From: Diplonema papillatum
Lineage: Eukaryota > Euglenozoa > Diplonemea > Diplonemida > Diplonemidae
Reading direction: 5' to 3'
Assembly: GCA_030068145.1 (NCBI GenBank)
Contig: JAPJBO010000069.1
Coordinates: forward strand, 186,001-250,000
Length of the DNA stretch: 64,000 bases
The notes under the pieces are model-generated. The model did not search any database. It was not told the DNA's origin and was given only the letters and a program-made list of their open reading frames with translations. The stretch's first letter is position 1. The number at the start of each line of letters is the position of its first letter. Positions 19,656 through 30,267 of this stretch are shown piece by piece. The position numbers were made by a program, and so were the translations under genes.

Positions 19656-21337
19656 TCAGGGGAGAAATCTTGGCTGAAAGTTTAGGCAGACAGCCAGGGG
19701 GATGGGGGACGTGAGAGAGGATGCGAGTCCCGCTGGAAGAAGAGCCGACCGAGTGCCGGACGAGACGGATTTCTCATCAAAGCCAGCCCAGCAGCCGCCC
19801 GGCAGCGTTGAACCACCAGGGGTTTCCATCCGCGGGAGGTCGAAGTGCTGGGATTGCCTTGCCTCGCCGTCCAGAAACGACTCAGCGGCGCGAACGGGGG
19901 AGCGTCGAGCTTGCCACGGCCCTCGGCCGTGGACGCGTCGAAGAGCGCGCACTGCCGTCCCACGTGGAGTCCCGGGGGGCGGGCGCCGGCCGAGGCGCGG
20001 CGCTCTTCCGACGGCCGTCCAGACGGCGGTCCACGACTGCTGCTTGGAACAGAAGGTGTAGAACGGTCGTGTGGGAGCACTCAGGTGCCGCCGGGTCCAG
20101 GCCCCCCATCGTGTGACAGAGTCCGAACTGACACTCCAGGACAGCAACAACAGCTACTGTTTCGAGAAGGTCTCCAGCAGCATGTCAAATGAGTCCCGAC
20201 CGGGGCCCTGCCGCACTGGGCGACTCGCGAGCGCCGGCGGACTGCGCTGCGGCAGGCCGTCCGGGAAGAACTGCTCGACGCAAGCGTCGAGCTTGCCGCG
20301 GCCCTCGGCCGTGGACGCGCCGAAGAGCGCGCACTGCCGTCCCACCCCCGCGGGGGCGGGCGGCGCCGGCCGAGGCGCGGCACGCCTCCGACGGCAGTCC
20401 GCCAGAAGGTCCACGACTGCTACTTGGAACTGGTCGTCCGTCAGGAGAGAGTGCGCTGTGCCTCCCGAAGGCGGGGCTTCGAGAGCAGCGCTGGTGATAT
20501 CAGGTACAAAGACGCGTGTCTTACTTCTCCCTTTCCTCTTGGCAGTTCTCGTCAAGCAATACGAAGAGCCGACACGTCCTTCCGTCGGGGGGCACTGCCA
20601 TCGAACACTACCGGCGCAGCGCTTGCGGGACAGTTGCTCAGCCGCGGGCAACATTTTTTGTTTGTGTGCACTAGCGGAACTCACCTGCTTTGGTAAGTTT
20701 CATGCAGTACGCACGCTGCCAACTACAAATTTTTAGTACCAACAATGCATTGTTAACACAAAAGAACGCGGACGGCGGACGCACGTCGGGCCCCAAAAAC
20801 GCCTCCGTGTAGAAGTCGAGCATCCATGCCGGTTGCCGGAGGCGTGCGTGGGCGTCTGGCGGGGCGACGGGTCGTGATCGCGGAAATACGGGTGCAGCAC
20901 GGGTCGGCGATCACTCGCAACGCCCGGCCCGCCCGTTCCCAGGCAAGGCAGGCCTTCGGACCGAGTGTCGGTCACGACAGACTTGTGATCAAAGCCAGCC
21001 CAACAGCCACCCGGGGGCGATGAACCACTAGGGGTTTCCATCCGCGGGAGGTCGAAGTGCTGGGATTGCACTTCCCTCGCCGTCGAGAGACGAATCGGCG
21101 GAATCCGGCACTTCACAGAGGCGGTGAACGGGGGGACGCAAGGTCCTCCGTCAGGAGAGAGTGCGCTGTGCCTCCCGGGGCTTCGAGAGCAGCGCTGGTG
21201 ATAGGCTCCCTTTCCTCTTGGCACTTCTCGTCAAGCAATACGAAGAGCCAACACGACCTTCCGTCGGGAGGCACTGTTCTCGAACACTACCGGCGCAGCG
21301 CTTGGACGGTCACTTAGCCGCGGCGGGGCAACCTTTT
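19656..21337 (-). pseudogene. Serial, decayed copies of the 3' end of the 21338-22114 gene
   Basis: Reading on the minus strand, the block with HFDLPRM, SPPGGRWAGFDHKSVSSDTR and GPGVASDRRPVLHP of the intact gene recurs at about 20830-21195 (HFDLPRMETPSGSSPPGGCW) and again at 19690-19860 (HFDLPRMETPGGSTLPGGCW). A shared non-coding spacer (CTTGGCA(C/G)TTCTCGTCAAGC, ACTACCGGCGCAGCGCTTG) appears at 20540-20650 and 21215-21320. A second repeated coding-like block, VGRQCALFGASTAEGRGKLD (20275-20345), has a partner at 19925-19960 (GRQCALFDASTAEGRGKLDA). Frameshifts break every copy. They are tandem 3'-terminal duplications of the upstream gene. Confidence 0.65.
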
Positions 21338-22114
21338 TCAAGGAGAAAACGCGGACGGCGGACGCACATCGGGCCCCAAAAACGCCTCCGTGTAGAAGGC
21401 AGGCCCTCCGAGCATCCATGCCGGTTGCCGGAGGCGTGCGTGGGCGTCTGGCGGGGGCGACCGGTCGTGATCGCGGAAGTGCGGGTGCAGCACGGGTCGG
21501 CGATCACTCGCAACGCCCGGCCCGCCCGTTCCCAGGCAAGGCAGGCCTTCCGACCGAGTGTCGGACGAGACGGACTTGTGATCGAAGCCAGCCCAACGGC
21601 CACCCGGGGGCGATGAATCACTAGGGTAATCCATCCGCGGGAGGTCGAAGTGCTGAAATTGCCTTGCCTTGCCGTCGAGAGCCGACTCGGCGGAACTCGA
21701 CACTTCACAGAGGCGGTGGACGGGGGTGAACGGTCCTCCGTCGGGAGAGAGTGCGCTGTGCCTCCCCGAAGTGGGGCTCGAGAGCAGTGGTGGGGCGGAC
21801 GCGAGGGGGATTTCTTGGCGGCAAAATTCACTCCGGGTGTAGTAGGCGGCCGGCGGCTCGGCCCGCGGCGCCGCCGCCGCCGGCGGACTGTTTTGCCAGC
21901 GCGGCGACGCGGAGCGCTGCGGAGGCAGGGACGGGTCGAATGCCAGCGTCGAGCCGGCCAGGGGTCGGTTGTGGGACCACGCTGAGATCGCCCGGCTCTC
22001 TCTACCTGTTGGCGAAGCCTCCGCACGGGCCCAGTCGGGTGCTCCCCACTTGCTGCACCCAGGTGCCGTCACAGGCAAACTCCCGTATCCCTCAGGCCGC
22101 ACCCGCGGACGCAT
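21338..22114 (-). CDS. Hypothetical 258-residue protein; parent of downstream 3' copies
   Basis: An ATG-initiated, GC-rich frame. Its N-terminus (VRPEGYGSLPVTAPG) resembles that of the gene at 17339-18727. The middle is Pro/Ser/Ala-rich. The C-terminal 120 residues carry HFDLPRM, GRWAGFDHKSVSSDTRS and DRRPVLHPHFRDHDR, the part recopied downstream. No domain, signal peptide or membrane segment was recognised. The repeats could also mean that this frame is itself one member of the degenerate series, but it has the longest uninterrupted frame and the only N-terminus resembling another gene. Confidence 0.5.
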   Translation of the reverse strand: MRPRVRPEGYGSLPVTAPGCSKWGAPDWARAEASPTGRESRAISAWSHNRPLAGSTLAFDPSLPPQRSASPRWQNSPPAAAAPRAEPPAAYYTRSEFCRQEIPLASAPPLLSSPTSGRHSALSPDGGPFTPVHRLCEVSSSAESALDGKARQFQHFDLPRMDYPSDSSPPGGRWAGFDHKSVSSDTRSEGLPCLGTGGPGVASDRRPVLHPHFRDHDRSPPPDAHARLRQPAWMLGGPAFYTEAFLGPDVRPPSAFSP

Positions 22115-23249
22115 GTCCCTTCCCCCAATGTTGACCCTGCGTCCTTTGTTTTATTGAACGTATGCTAATACTGCAGGGAATAGTTGACTGGACCTCTTGA
22201 GTTTGTGCTGACCACGATTTGGGAAGTCGGGAGAACCTACAACGCCGAAAGCAGGACATTTCCGACGGCCCCGTGTGGGCGTGCAGAATTGGTGGATTTC
22301 GACCTTTTCGTTTTCTTGTGGGGTTCAGCCTAGCGCGTGCGCGTGTTGATCAGTGGGTTTTCCGGGAAATGCTTTGTTTTATCGTATCTCTGAGCTAGAC
22401 TTGATCTCGTGCAATAGGCAGGTGGCCCACCCTGTTGCCTGCCCGGGCTGATGGTAGCCAACTCGTGCGCATACAGACTTCGTGGCTGCTGTGTTGCGGG
22501 CTGCCAATTCGTCCATGATTTGTCTGTGGGCAATATCGTTTTGTCCGAACACCTTCACGTGGGGTTGGCTTCCGGCCCGTGGAGGTATTCTAGAGTGAAG
22601 TTCGCTTGAGGATCCGGGGACTTCAAGTCTCTGTGACATTTTTTGTCAAATAGGCTGGGGTTGGTGTGCTCAACATCGCGCTGGTCCCATCTGCACCGTG
22701 TTTCGGTCCTGTAACCTACGGACACAGATAACGGACTATCATCAGCCCGGAACCTGAGTGTGTCGTGCCCCCTGGGCAGCAGCACAAGTACAGCAAACAA
22801 CGAAAGGCAAAAAGAAGGACGTGCGTCCGCGGGTGCGGCCTGCGGGTCACTGTTATTGAAGTCGGAGCACAAGGGTGTTAAAAAGGAGGAGCATTTCGAG
22901 TACGGCTTGCACACGCATCAACGAAGCAACGGACGATCAGTATCAACTGGTCAATGCAGAAAGTCATGTGCATGCGCACTTCAACATAAGGCAGTCATCT
23001 TCGAAGACAACGGCCATCTGCACCGGCTTCTGTACTAGCTCATTTTTTCGTTGGTTTCGATTTACTTTTGTGTGCAGCGCCGTTGCTTCAGAAAATGGTC
23101 CTTGGAGTACAACTGTACTATTTAAAAGAAAGAAAAACAAAGTCACCACGCACACTTGAAGAGCGGGCAGAAGTGTCGTCGTGCCAGCCGGGTAGGACCC
23201 CAGCTTACTTCATCAGGATTTATAGCCCGAGGTCTTCTTTAGTTGCGGG
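22115..23249. repeat. Family B fragment at 22655-22765; otherwise unassigned
   Basis: GCTCAACATCGCGCTGGTCC, TTTCGGTCCTGTAACC and ATCATCAGCCCGGAACCTGA mark a truncated family B copy. At 22585-22640 a short repeat (AGTGAAGTTCGCTTGAGGAT, TCAAGTCTC) is shared with 7487, 32060, 41517 and 53565. No gene seen. Confidence 0.6.
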
Positions 23250-23405
23250 AGGGGTCGAATAACGACAGTTCTTGGACACGCGGCGGGTCTGGTTGTCTAT
23301 AAACACTACCACTATTTGATCCTGCTACTGTCCGGCTACCCGGAACTTTTGTTAGTATTCGACAAATCGAATAATAACACAGGTGTTATTATTCGACCCG
23401 GCCCC
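23250..23405. mobile_element. MITE-like element, second full copy
   Basis: GAGGGGTCGAATAACGACAG at the left and GTGTTATTATTCGACCCGG at the right are inverted. The body matches 18790-18947. Confidence 0.8.
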
Positions 23406-23517
23406 CCTTTAGTTAGGTAGGCCAGCTGCGGTCGCACGTAAATTCGACAGGCCAAGCCGGTCCACATCCTCGGGAAAACTGCATCAGATTGCTTCCCGCT
23501 GTCTAACTTGGCTCTGC

Positions 23518-23672
23518 CGGCCGTCGCTACAGATATTCTGCATTCTAACCTCAAACTATCACGATAATGCAGACCGTCGCTACAGATATTCTGCATTCTA
23601 ACCTCAAACTATCACGGTAATGCAGACCGTCGCTACAGATATTCTGCATTCTAACCTCAAACTATCATGGCG
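23518..23672 (+). repeat. 53 bp tandem repeat, three units
   Basis: Each unit reads CCGTCGCTACAGATATTCTG, CATTCTAACCTCAAACTATC, A(C/T)(G/G)(A/G)TAATGCA. A diverged fourth unit appears after a gap at 23877-23925 (CCTCTAACTATCACGGCGCC). No conserved frame. Confidence 0.85.
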
Positions 23673-24089
23673 CCGACCACCAGCGAGGAATACACTGGCC
23701 TGCAGCGAAACGACGGAGGGTTGACAGCTCATCGAACAGAAGAAGAAGGGTGCACTACCGCACAAAATCGAGGAAAACATACCGGCAAGGGAAAGTAAAG
23801 GCGCCAAGCGGCCTTTGCAACACGACTTGGGCATTAAAAAAAAAAACCTGGGCACCTGAGTGACCTACGTAGAATATCGCCGCAGATTCTATATATCCTA
23901 ACCTCTAACTATCACGGCGCCATGGTACATAAGGATATCTCAGTTCGGTAGGCGGCCTACTAGCTATACTGCGGCTGGGCCACACTTTTTTTATCCGTGT
24001 CCAGAGGTTTTATATGAAGTTCTCAGCGAGGCAGCTCACCTTTCTGAGGAAAGCAGACGGTGCCCCTCTCCGACACTTTCCCCCCCCCC

Positions 24090-24700
24090 CCGTGTCGCCT
24101 ACCTAAAGGCACCTTTTCCTAAAAGGCGACACTAACACGGGAAGCCGTTGGTGAGGATGAGACATTCTTCATGCAAATACAGGGAAAGCTATTGAGAACC
24201 TTCTTCCCGTGTTAGTGTCGCCTCGCGTTTTCAGGCAAAAAGGCGCCACTGACAAGGGCTAAACGGAGGCGACACTAACACGGGAAGCCGTTGGTGAGGA
24301 TGAGACATTCTTCATGCAAATACAGGGAGCCCTATTGAGAACCTTCTTCCCGTGTTAGTGTCGCCTACCTAAAGGCACCTTTTCCTAAAAGGCGACACTA
24401 ACACGGGAAGCCGTTGGTGAGGATGAGACATTCTTCATGCATATACAGGGAACCCTATTGAGAACCTTCTTCCCGTGTTAGTGTCGCCTCGCGTTTTCAG
24501 GCAAAAAGGCGCCACTGACAAGGGCTAAACGGAGGCGACACTAACACGGGAAGCCGTTGGTGAGGATGAGACATTCTTCATGCATATACAGGGAGCCCTA
24601 TTGAGAACCTTCTTCCCGTGTTAGTGTCGCCTCGCGTTTTCAGGCAAAAAGGCGCCACTGACAAGGGCTAAACGGAGGCGACACTAACACGGGGGGGTGG
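24090..24700. mobile_element. Array of five 98 bp palindrome-ended elements with two alternating spacers
   Basis: Four full copies at 24125-24222, 24268-24365, 24391-24488 and 24534-24631, and a fifth cut after 18 bases at 24677. Each starts GGCGACACTAACACGGGAAG and ends with the inverted CTTCCCGTGTTAGTGTCGCC. The core contains GCCGTTGGTGAGGATGAGAC and ATTCTTCATGCA. The spacers are of two kinds: TACCTAAAGGCACCTTTTCC (25 bp type) and CTCGCGTTTTCAGGCAAAAA (45 bp type). The full copies differ by only a few bases, implying very recent amplification. Confidence 0.9.
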
Positions 24701-24754
24701 GTATGTACACCCAAAATGTTTCTTGCCGCATCCGCTGGAAGAGATTGTATTTTT

Positions 24755-24970
24755 TAAGCACCTGCTTTGTGGGAAATACTTGAGGAGGCTGTCAGTAGCA
24801 AAATCCCAAAGGAGGTAAATGTGCTGTAGCCCACACGAAACACAGGTAAATCTGGGCTTCGTGGCGGGCGTAAGCGTTCAAAGAAAAAAGACCCACTTTG
24901 TAGTGTTGTTTTGTTTGTCTCCCCTGTCGCCTCCTTCGAAATAAGCACAAGGCAGCCCTTCGAGTATTTT
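24755..24970 (-). repeat. Dispersed repeat family A, nearly full copy, inverted
   Basis: GCACCTGCTTTGTGGGAAAT through GGGCGTAAGCGTTCAA to CGAAATAAGCACAAGGCAGC, matching 4678-4884 in the opposite orientation. Confidence 0.85.
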
Positions 24971-25609
24971 TGTTGCAGACGACGGGCCACACCCGCAAAG
25001 TAGGTACACCACGCAAAGACTTCTACACCACCGGGTTAGGTAAACGTCGGATTGTCGGGTAAGGATCCAAGCAAAGATGCTGGTGTTTACCCCGCGTTCT
25101 TTTTTGGACATGCGTCTGTTTAAGCCTTCCCCTCCCTCTTTGTTGCAGGGAGAAATCGCGATTGGACGCAGGTTGGCACGCATTAGCATGACGCAGGCCT
25201 TCTCCCAGGAGCAATGGCGAGAATATCGGTGGCACGGCATCAGGCTGCTCACTGCTAGCTACGACTGCTCATGCCCGCCTGAGAGCGAAACCGGTATTTT
25301 GTTGTGTGCTTTTTTTTTTCCGTTGCGTCAAGCGCCTCGACGAATTGTGAAAGCGTTTTAGGCGGGATTACAGGGGGGGGGGTTGGTACTATTTGTTTTT
25401 ACTCATTCAGGAGAGGACTAGTCCCTGCTTCAATGCTGGGAGATGCCGCCCCGAGCTGACAAAAAGGAGGGAGTTTTTTTGTTTGTCTGTGCCGATCAAT
25501 CCACTTACCCTGTATCTTGTCCGGGTTAGGCTCTGATCATGAACCGAACCATTTCAGTTCTCCACCCTCCCGTCAAAACAGAGCCGGTTGGTGGTGGCAC
25601 CTCCGATGG
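24971..25609. other. Non-coding, no feature recognised
   Basis: A G run at 25373-25381 and short overlapping frames only. Confidence 0.45.
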
Positions 25610-25790
25610 GCCAAGGTGCTTGGAGTGGTGATGTGCTCAACACTGCACTGGTCCCATCCGCGCGTGTTTCGGCCCTTTAAGCCACGGGCACATTCACATT
25701 AGGAAGACCGCCATCAGCTCGAAACTTGAGTGTCTGCAGACAGGACAGTGCTGTGAGTCTGGTTTGCCAGGCGGGTGTTCGTCGCTCATC
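25610..25790 (+). repeat. Dispersed repeat family B
   Basis: CTCAACACTGCACTGGTCCC, TTTCGGCCCTTTAAGCCACG and GTCTGCAGACAGGACAGTGC match the family. Confidence 0.8.
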
Positions 25791-26115
25791 AGGACCACTC
25801 AGGCCACGAGAGCACAGGCAACCCCGTCTCAGGGAGAAGGCCCCTACAACCGTGAGCCCCCTCCGTTACAACACTCAGGGCGCCCGCCCTGTTTGTTGAC
25901 GCCGACTCGTTAGAACGCACTGACTAGCCTCCGGCTTACGGTTTCAACACGCAAAGTAAACGGCTGGCCGTCCTCACCTCGTCACTCACTGCATTCTACC
26001 CGAGGGTCGACAGCCGCTGCTACTACAAGGGAACCCACTGCATTCTACAGGCGACTCTCGGCAACTGGAATATCTTTTCTTCCGCAACGCTTTGAAAAAA
26101 AAAAGGGGGGGGGGG

Positions 26116-26765
26116 TGGATGCCTACAAATAAACACAGGTAAAACTGGGGGGTTTTCGCGTGGGCGTAAGAGTTCGAGAAAAAACAGGACCCGTTTGACA
26201 TTTTGTAGTTGTATTCGTGTCTCCGCCTCGGGCCTCCGTCGAAATAAGCTTCGATGGCCCCTTCCAGTCCGAGTTTTTTTACCGCCCTCTTACAACAAAT
26301 CGTCAGCAACTGAAGTACCGTGTATTGGCAAGCGGAAGAGAGCCCGGCCCACTGCCATAACAATGAATAAAGTCGTACGGCAGCCTGAGCTCGGATTATT
26401 GTCAGCACTGCTAACACGAACGTACTTTGGGCACAGTAACACGGGGGACAAAAGAGCCCCAAACGCGCACATGCGGCTTCGGACGAACGCCTTCCTCCGA
26501 CAGCGTATGGCGCGGCTCGGCAGCTTTTCTTCTTGGGTCGCATGCTTATTTGCTCGTGCTTGGCACCCTTTTGACAGCCTTTTTCACCTGTTGTGGTTGT
26601 TGTTGTTGCTTTGTTTTAGATAAGCGCCAGCTTGAAAGGAAATGCTCGACGATGCTGCCCGACAAAGAAGAGAAGGGATCCCAAGTGCTGTAACTACCGA
26701 ACCACGTGTTGAACGGACGTGAGGTCATGTGCGGGTCTACCCAACAGGTCAAAGTCCTGAGAAAA
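26116..26765. repeat. Family A fragment and family C relic
   Basis: 26116-26262 is a diverged inverted family A piece (ATAAACACAGGTAAAACTGG). 26630-26765 carries the interior of the 413 bp element (ATGCTGCCCGACAAAGAAG, CACGTGTTGAACGGACGTG). The sequence between holds no recognisable gene. Confidence 0.65.
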
Positions 26766-27017
26766 CCACATTATTTTTATAGACCGTTTCTTGTTGAGGA
26801 GCCGGTACGAAGTCGACAGCACAGGTGTATTCGGTCATCCGGCCAAATGGCTGACTTCCTTAACAAGAGCACTGGGGCTCATCCCCCTTGTCACGAAAGA
26901 AGTTGAACGCAGTGCCTGATCGTTTTTTTGTTAACGTAAAGCTGGATTCGTTTGCGGCGACGAACTTCTCATTTACTCCAACATCTCATGTTTGGATGAG
27001 TCATGAATATGAACGTC

Positions 27018-27851
27018 TCAATTCGAAGCAAAGAATAACGGGCAGACCCTTTTCGTGATCTTCGACGGATGCATTGCGCCTTTAGGGCTGGTAGAAGGCT
27101 CCGAGCTTTCGGAGGCGTGCTTCGAAGGCTTCCCTCTGGCGGGCTTCCCAGACGAGTTCGAGTTCGTACGGTTGAATTCGGGCAGTGAGCGGGCGCTTGC
27201 CTGCAAGTCTGCGGTTGTGGCCACGTCTGATTCTCCATCCGGGTGATCTTCTTCAGTTGCGTCATGGGCGGAAGCGGGCTCCGATGCAGGCGGCTGCGAG
27301 GGCTCTGGCTCCAGTTTCTGGGGAGCTGCTGCCTGCACGGGGGAAGGCTCGCTTTCCAAGTCGGGAGGAGAAACGGTGACTTCGATTTTATCGAACGGTG
27401 GCTTGAGCTTGTTGATAGAGTAGTCAGCGGAAGCGGAGGATTGCAGCACCGGAGGGGGAACAGGGTCAGTGGGTGAGGCTGCCGACGGAATACGAGGTTC
27501 GACGTTGATCGAGATCGTGCCCAGCAGGAGGGTTGTGGGTTGGTCGGCGGGGACCCGGTGCCAGGCAACGAGAACGTCGTTGACGGTCGACACGAGCATG
27601 CCGTTCACGGAGTCGACCTTCAGCCCAGCCACAACCCCCGCGTCCACGTGGCTGTTGCCCAGGATCACCTTGCGCCCCTTGGCGTCAACTCTTTCCAGCA
27701 GCTCAACTGGGTCGGAGAGCCCGTACACGATCGGCGGGAGCGTCACGCTCTTGGCAGGCACGCCTTTGCTCCTGGTGTGGATTGATGTTTGTTCGTAAGG
27801 TTGCACCCCCTTCATAATATTAGTGTGGTTGAGCCACTGTGGACAAAGCAT
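27018..27851 (-). CDS. PDZ-like domain protein with disordered tail
   Basis: A 277-residue frame. A start at the second methionine (27815) is as likely as the first, because sequence between them overlaps a palindromic repeat region. About residues 45-115 look PDZ-like: KVILGNSHVDAGVVAGLKVD, SVNGMLVSTVNDVLVAW, TTLLLGTISINVEP, that is, the AGLKVxDxxxxVNG turn plus flanking strands. The GLGF-type carboxylate loop is not obvious. The rest is acidic and Pro/Ser-rich, presumably disordered, ending FFASN. It is a likely scaffold or adaptor; no partner can be named. Confidence 0.65.
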   Translation of the reverse strand: MLCPQWLNHTNIMKGVQPYEQTSIHTRSKGVPAKSVTLPPIVYGLSDPVELLERVDAKGRKVILGNSHVDAGVVAGLKVDSVNGMLVSTVNDVLVAWHRVPADQPTTLLLGTISINVEPRIPSAASPTDPVPPPVLQSSASADYSINKLKPPFDKIEVTVSPPDLESEPSPVQAAAPQKLEPEPSQPPASEPASAHDATEEDHPDGESDVATTADLQASARSLPEFNRTNSNSSGKPARGKPSKHASESSEPSTSPKGAMHPSKITKRVCPLFFASN

Positions 27852-27908
27852 TGTTGCATGCCCCGGACTTCAGCAGCCATGTACTGCGGCAATGGGGGAG
27901 TGAAAAAG

Positions 27909-27941
27909 TGCGGGAGTGGCCACTCCCGCATTGCGGGAGTG
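27909..27941. repeat. Perfect 22 bp palindrome upstream of the PDZ-like gene
   Basis: TGCGGGAGTGGCCACTCCCGCA reads the same on both strands once split at the centre (TGCGGGAGTGG / CCACTCCCGCA). Two more GCGGGAGTG or CACTCCCGC half-copies follow within 60 bases. A palindromic repeat cluster or protein-binding site is possible. Confidence 0.65.
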
Positions 27942-28199
27942 AGGCCGACCGCACAAACGACCACAAAACCACTCCCGCAATCCGGAACAGAAGTGCGTAG
28001 TTTTGTTTTAGACTGTTTCTTGTAGTAAGCGGTCGGTTTTTTGAAGTCTCCGTTTGACTTGTGAGGCGAGGGGGTTTTATTCTTGAACAGAGAGACGAGT
28101 TGGAGTGCCGGGACCATCTCTCCGAGGAGTTTCCGGTAGCTTCACTACTACCTCGTACTTCTAAGGCGGGCGTAGGTCGTTCCGTCGGTAGTAGTAGTA

Positions 28200-28412
28200 G
28201 TATGTGTCGTCTGCCGAAGCAGCCGGAGACAGCAGGCACAGGGGGCAGGTCTTGCTTTACTTTTCTCTTCTTCATGGAGACCCGCCCCCGGCAATCCCGA
28301 CTGTCCAATCACTGTCGAGAAAGGCTTGCGCCTGTTGTGATGAGGTGGTTGACCAGGCCCCCACGAAGCCTTATACACAACACGGCTACAACACGAGGAT
28401 GCAGCCCTGCTT
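28200..28412 (+). repeat. Dispersed repeat Q, copy 1
   Basis: TGCCGAAGCAGCCGGAGACA through GTGATGAGGTGGTTGACCAG to CACGAGGATGCAGCCCTGC is about 90 percent like 57130-57340. It is preceded by a TAG/GTA microsatellite at 28185-28202. No frame is shared. Confidence 0.8.
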
Positions 28413-29470
28413 AGGTGTGCACTCAGCCATCAGGCCATTGGCTGCTAAACACCCCCGGCCGGTCGATTTGCCACTTTTGTGGCCCTCTATTCGTTGGGCG
28501 GTGCTGTCAGCACTTGTTCCGCGTCGCATCAAGTACATGATGCTGGCGGTTGGGGGATCGGCGACCGCGACTCAATTAAGGTGCGGTCAACAGTGTCACG
28601 TGAAGGCTCCCCCCATGACACCGGGGAGGTGCTTATATTTTATTTCCCTTCACTGTGTTTGCGACGCAGCGGTCGAAGCGTTCGAATGGTCAGAGAAAAA
28701 TAGCAAGAGGTAAGTTCTTGGGATTTTGTGTAGGGCGCAAGGCGAGCGCCGGGACCCGTGGATTCACACAGGCCACCTTGCTCCAGGGAGGGGCACGGGC
28801 TGCCTAAATTTTCACGAACTGTCCAGTTTCAGATCCGCTTTGGAGAGGACGCGCCATATAACACGCAGCGACGACGGGTACTCATTTTGCGTGGCGCCCT
28901 CTTCCGTGTGCAATCACGCGGAAGGAAACATCAGACATGCCCGAAAAAACGTCAGAACATCCTGGCCGCAAGGGTTTTTTAACGTCTAAGGCTCTCCCCG
29001 TCTGGGAGGGTGGGAGGGACTTCAAAAAATGTTTCTGACCTGCGGGTCAAGAAAAAAAGACGTCGCAAACCACAGGAAAGGGAAAAAGAGGTGTGTATGG
29101 GTGGTTACCTGTTTGTGGCAGGATAATAAAACCTTCCGGAAAAAGTCTTCGTGTTTTTCCTCGCGACAAAAAAGAAAAAGGCCGCCCTCACTGAGAACGG
29201 ATGTCATCAAGCAAGGACGTAGCCATCGCCACGGAGGGAAAAGCTAGGCTGGGTCCGTCCGCTTATGGGTGTTTCCCATTGTTGGTGGGTACTCCTTTTT
29301 GAAATCGTTGACCGGTGCAGTCCAAAGAAACCCTCACAGGGATCCGAAGCTCAGACGAATAACCGTATTTCGATGGTCGGAACTTCGGGAGGACAAGCCC
29401 CACCATTTCGACAAGGAGAAGGTCGTCTATCGCGTTTTTCGACGTTCCTTCATGGTAGTTTGTTTTTGGT
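28413..29470. other. Non-coding; short repeat at 29088-29165
   Basis: 29088-29165 shares a repeat with 6845-6950. No gene was recognised. Confidence 0.45.
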
Positions 29471-29476
29471 AAATTT

Positions 29477-29690
29477 CCCTTATATCCCGCCCCTAACAAA
29501 TATGTGCCCTTATATCCCGGTCCAAAACAAATTTGGTGCCCTTATATCCCGGTTCAAAACAAATATGTGCTCTTATATCCCGAACCGGGATATAAGGGCA
29601 CCAAATTTGTTTTGAACCGGGATATAAGGCACCAAATTTGTTTTGAACCGGGATATAAGGGCACCAAATTTGTTTTGGACCCAAGATACT
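29477..29690. repeat. Inverted repeats built on CCTTATATCCCGG(T/A)(T/C)CAAAACAAAT
   Basis: Four units run in one direction from 29481 to 29583 and about three in the opposite direction from 29584 to 29687, meeting at GAACCGGGATAT. The same motif reappears as a hairpin at 30551-30604. The whole can fold back on itself. Confidence 0.85.
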
Positions 29691-29698
29691 GGGGCCAA

Positions 29699-29820
29699 AA
29701 AATTCGAAAAAAAATTCGAAAAAAGTTCGAAAAAAATTCGCAAAAAGTTCGAAAAAAGTTCGAAAAAAGTTCGAAAAAAGTTCGAAAAAAGTTCGAAAAA
29801 AGTTCGAAAAAAGTTCGAAT
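29699..29820 (+). repeat. Minisatellite of (AAAAAAGTTCG) units
   Basis: About ten 11-12 bp units of the form TTCGAAAAAAG; each contains the palindrome TTCGAA. The Lys/Phe-rich frames across it are by-products. Confidence 0.9.
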
Positions 29821-30267
29821 TTGGTCAATTTTTGTCAGAATTTTGGTCCAGTTCAAAATTTGGGTCAAAATTTGGTCGAGTTTTTGGACAGTCTTGGGCA
29901 GTCCACCGAACCCACACAGAAGTATGTCGAAAGCCAACACTGATGCAGCCGAACTTAAGCCGGGGTACCTGGCTTTAGAAAACCCCCCAGGTGACAGCAA
30001 ACCTGCCCCCAGAGCTCCACAAGGTTCGTTTCGTTAAGGCAACTCATGATCACTTCGGTGTGAGGGTACTAGTCCTGCTAGAAACTACTTGTGGCCGCCT
30101 GCTCCGTTGTGTGGTCTTCTCTCCGTACAGTGTTCCACGTCTGGAAGGTCCTTGCGTTCAGTTCGCGCTTCCTGTGAGCACAAAGACAGTTGATGACTTC
30201 AGGAAGGAATCAGCCATTCTTGCGTGATGTACTGAGGAGAGCTGCCACCTTGTTGTCAGCCTACCGT

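Noticed and set aside
23518..24700. CRISPR-like regularly spaced repeats
   Set aside because: The spacers are either absent (53 bp tandem) or only two recurring kinds (98 bp array), the repeats are too long, and the context is eukaryotic.
29500..30037. Lys/Phe/Val-rich frames (KKVRKKFEKSS)
   Set aside because: Pure translation of the TTCGAAAAAAG minisatellite on both strands.
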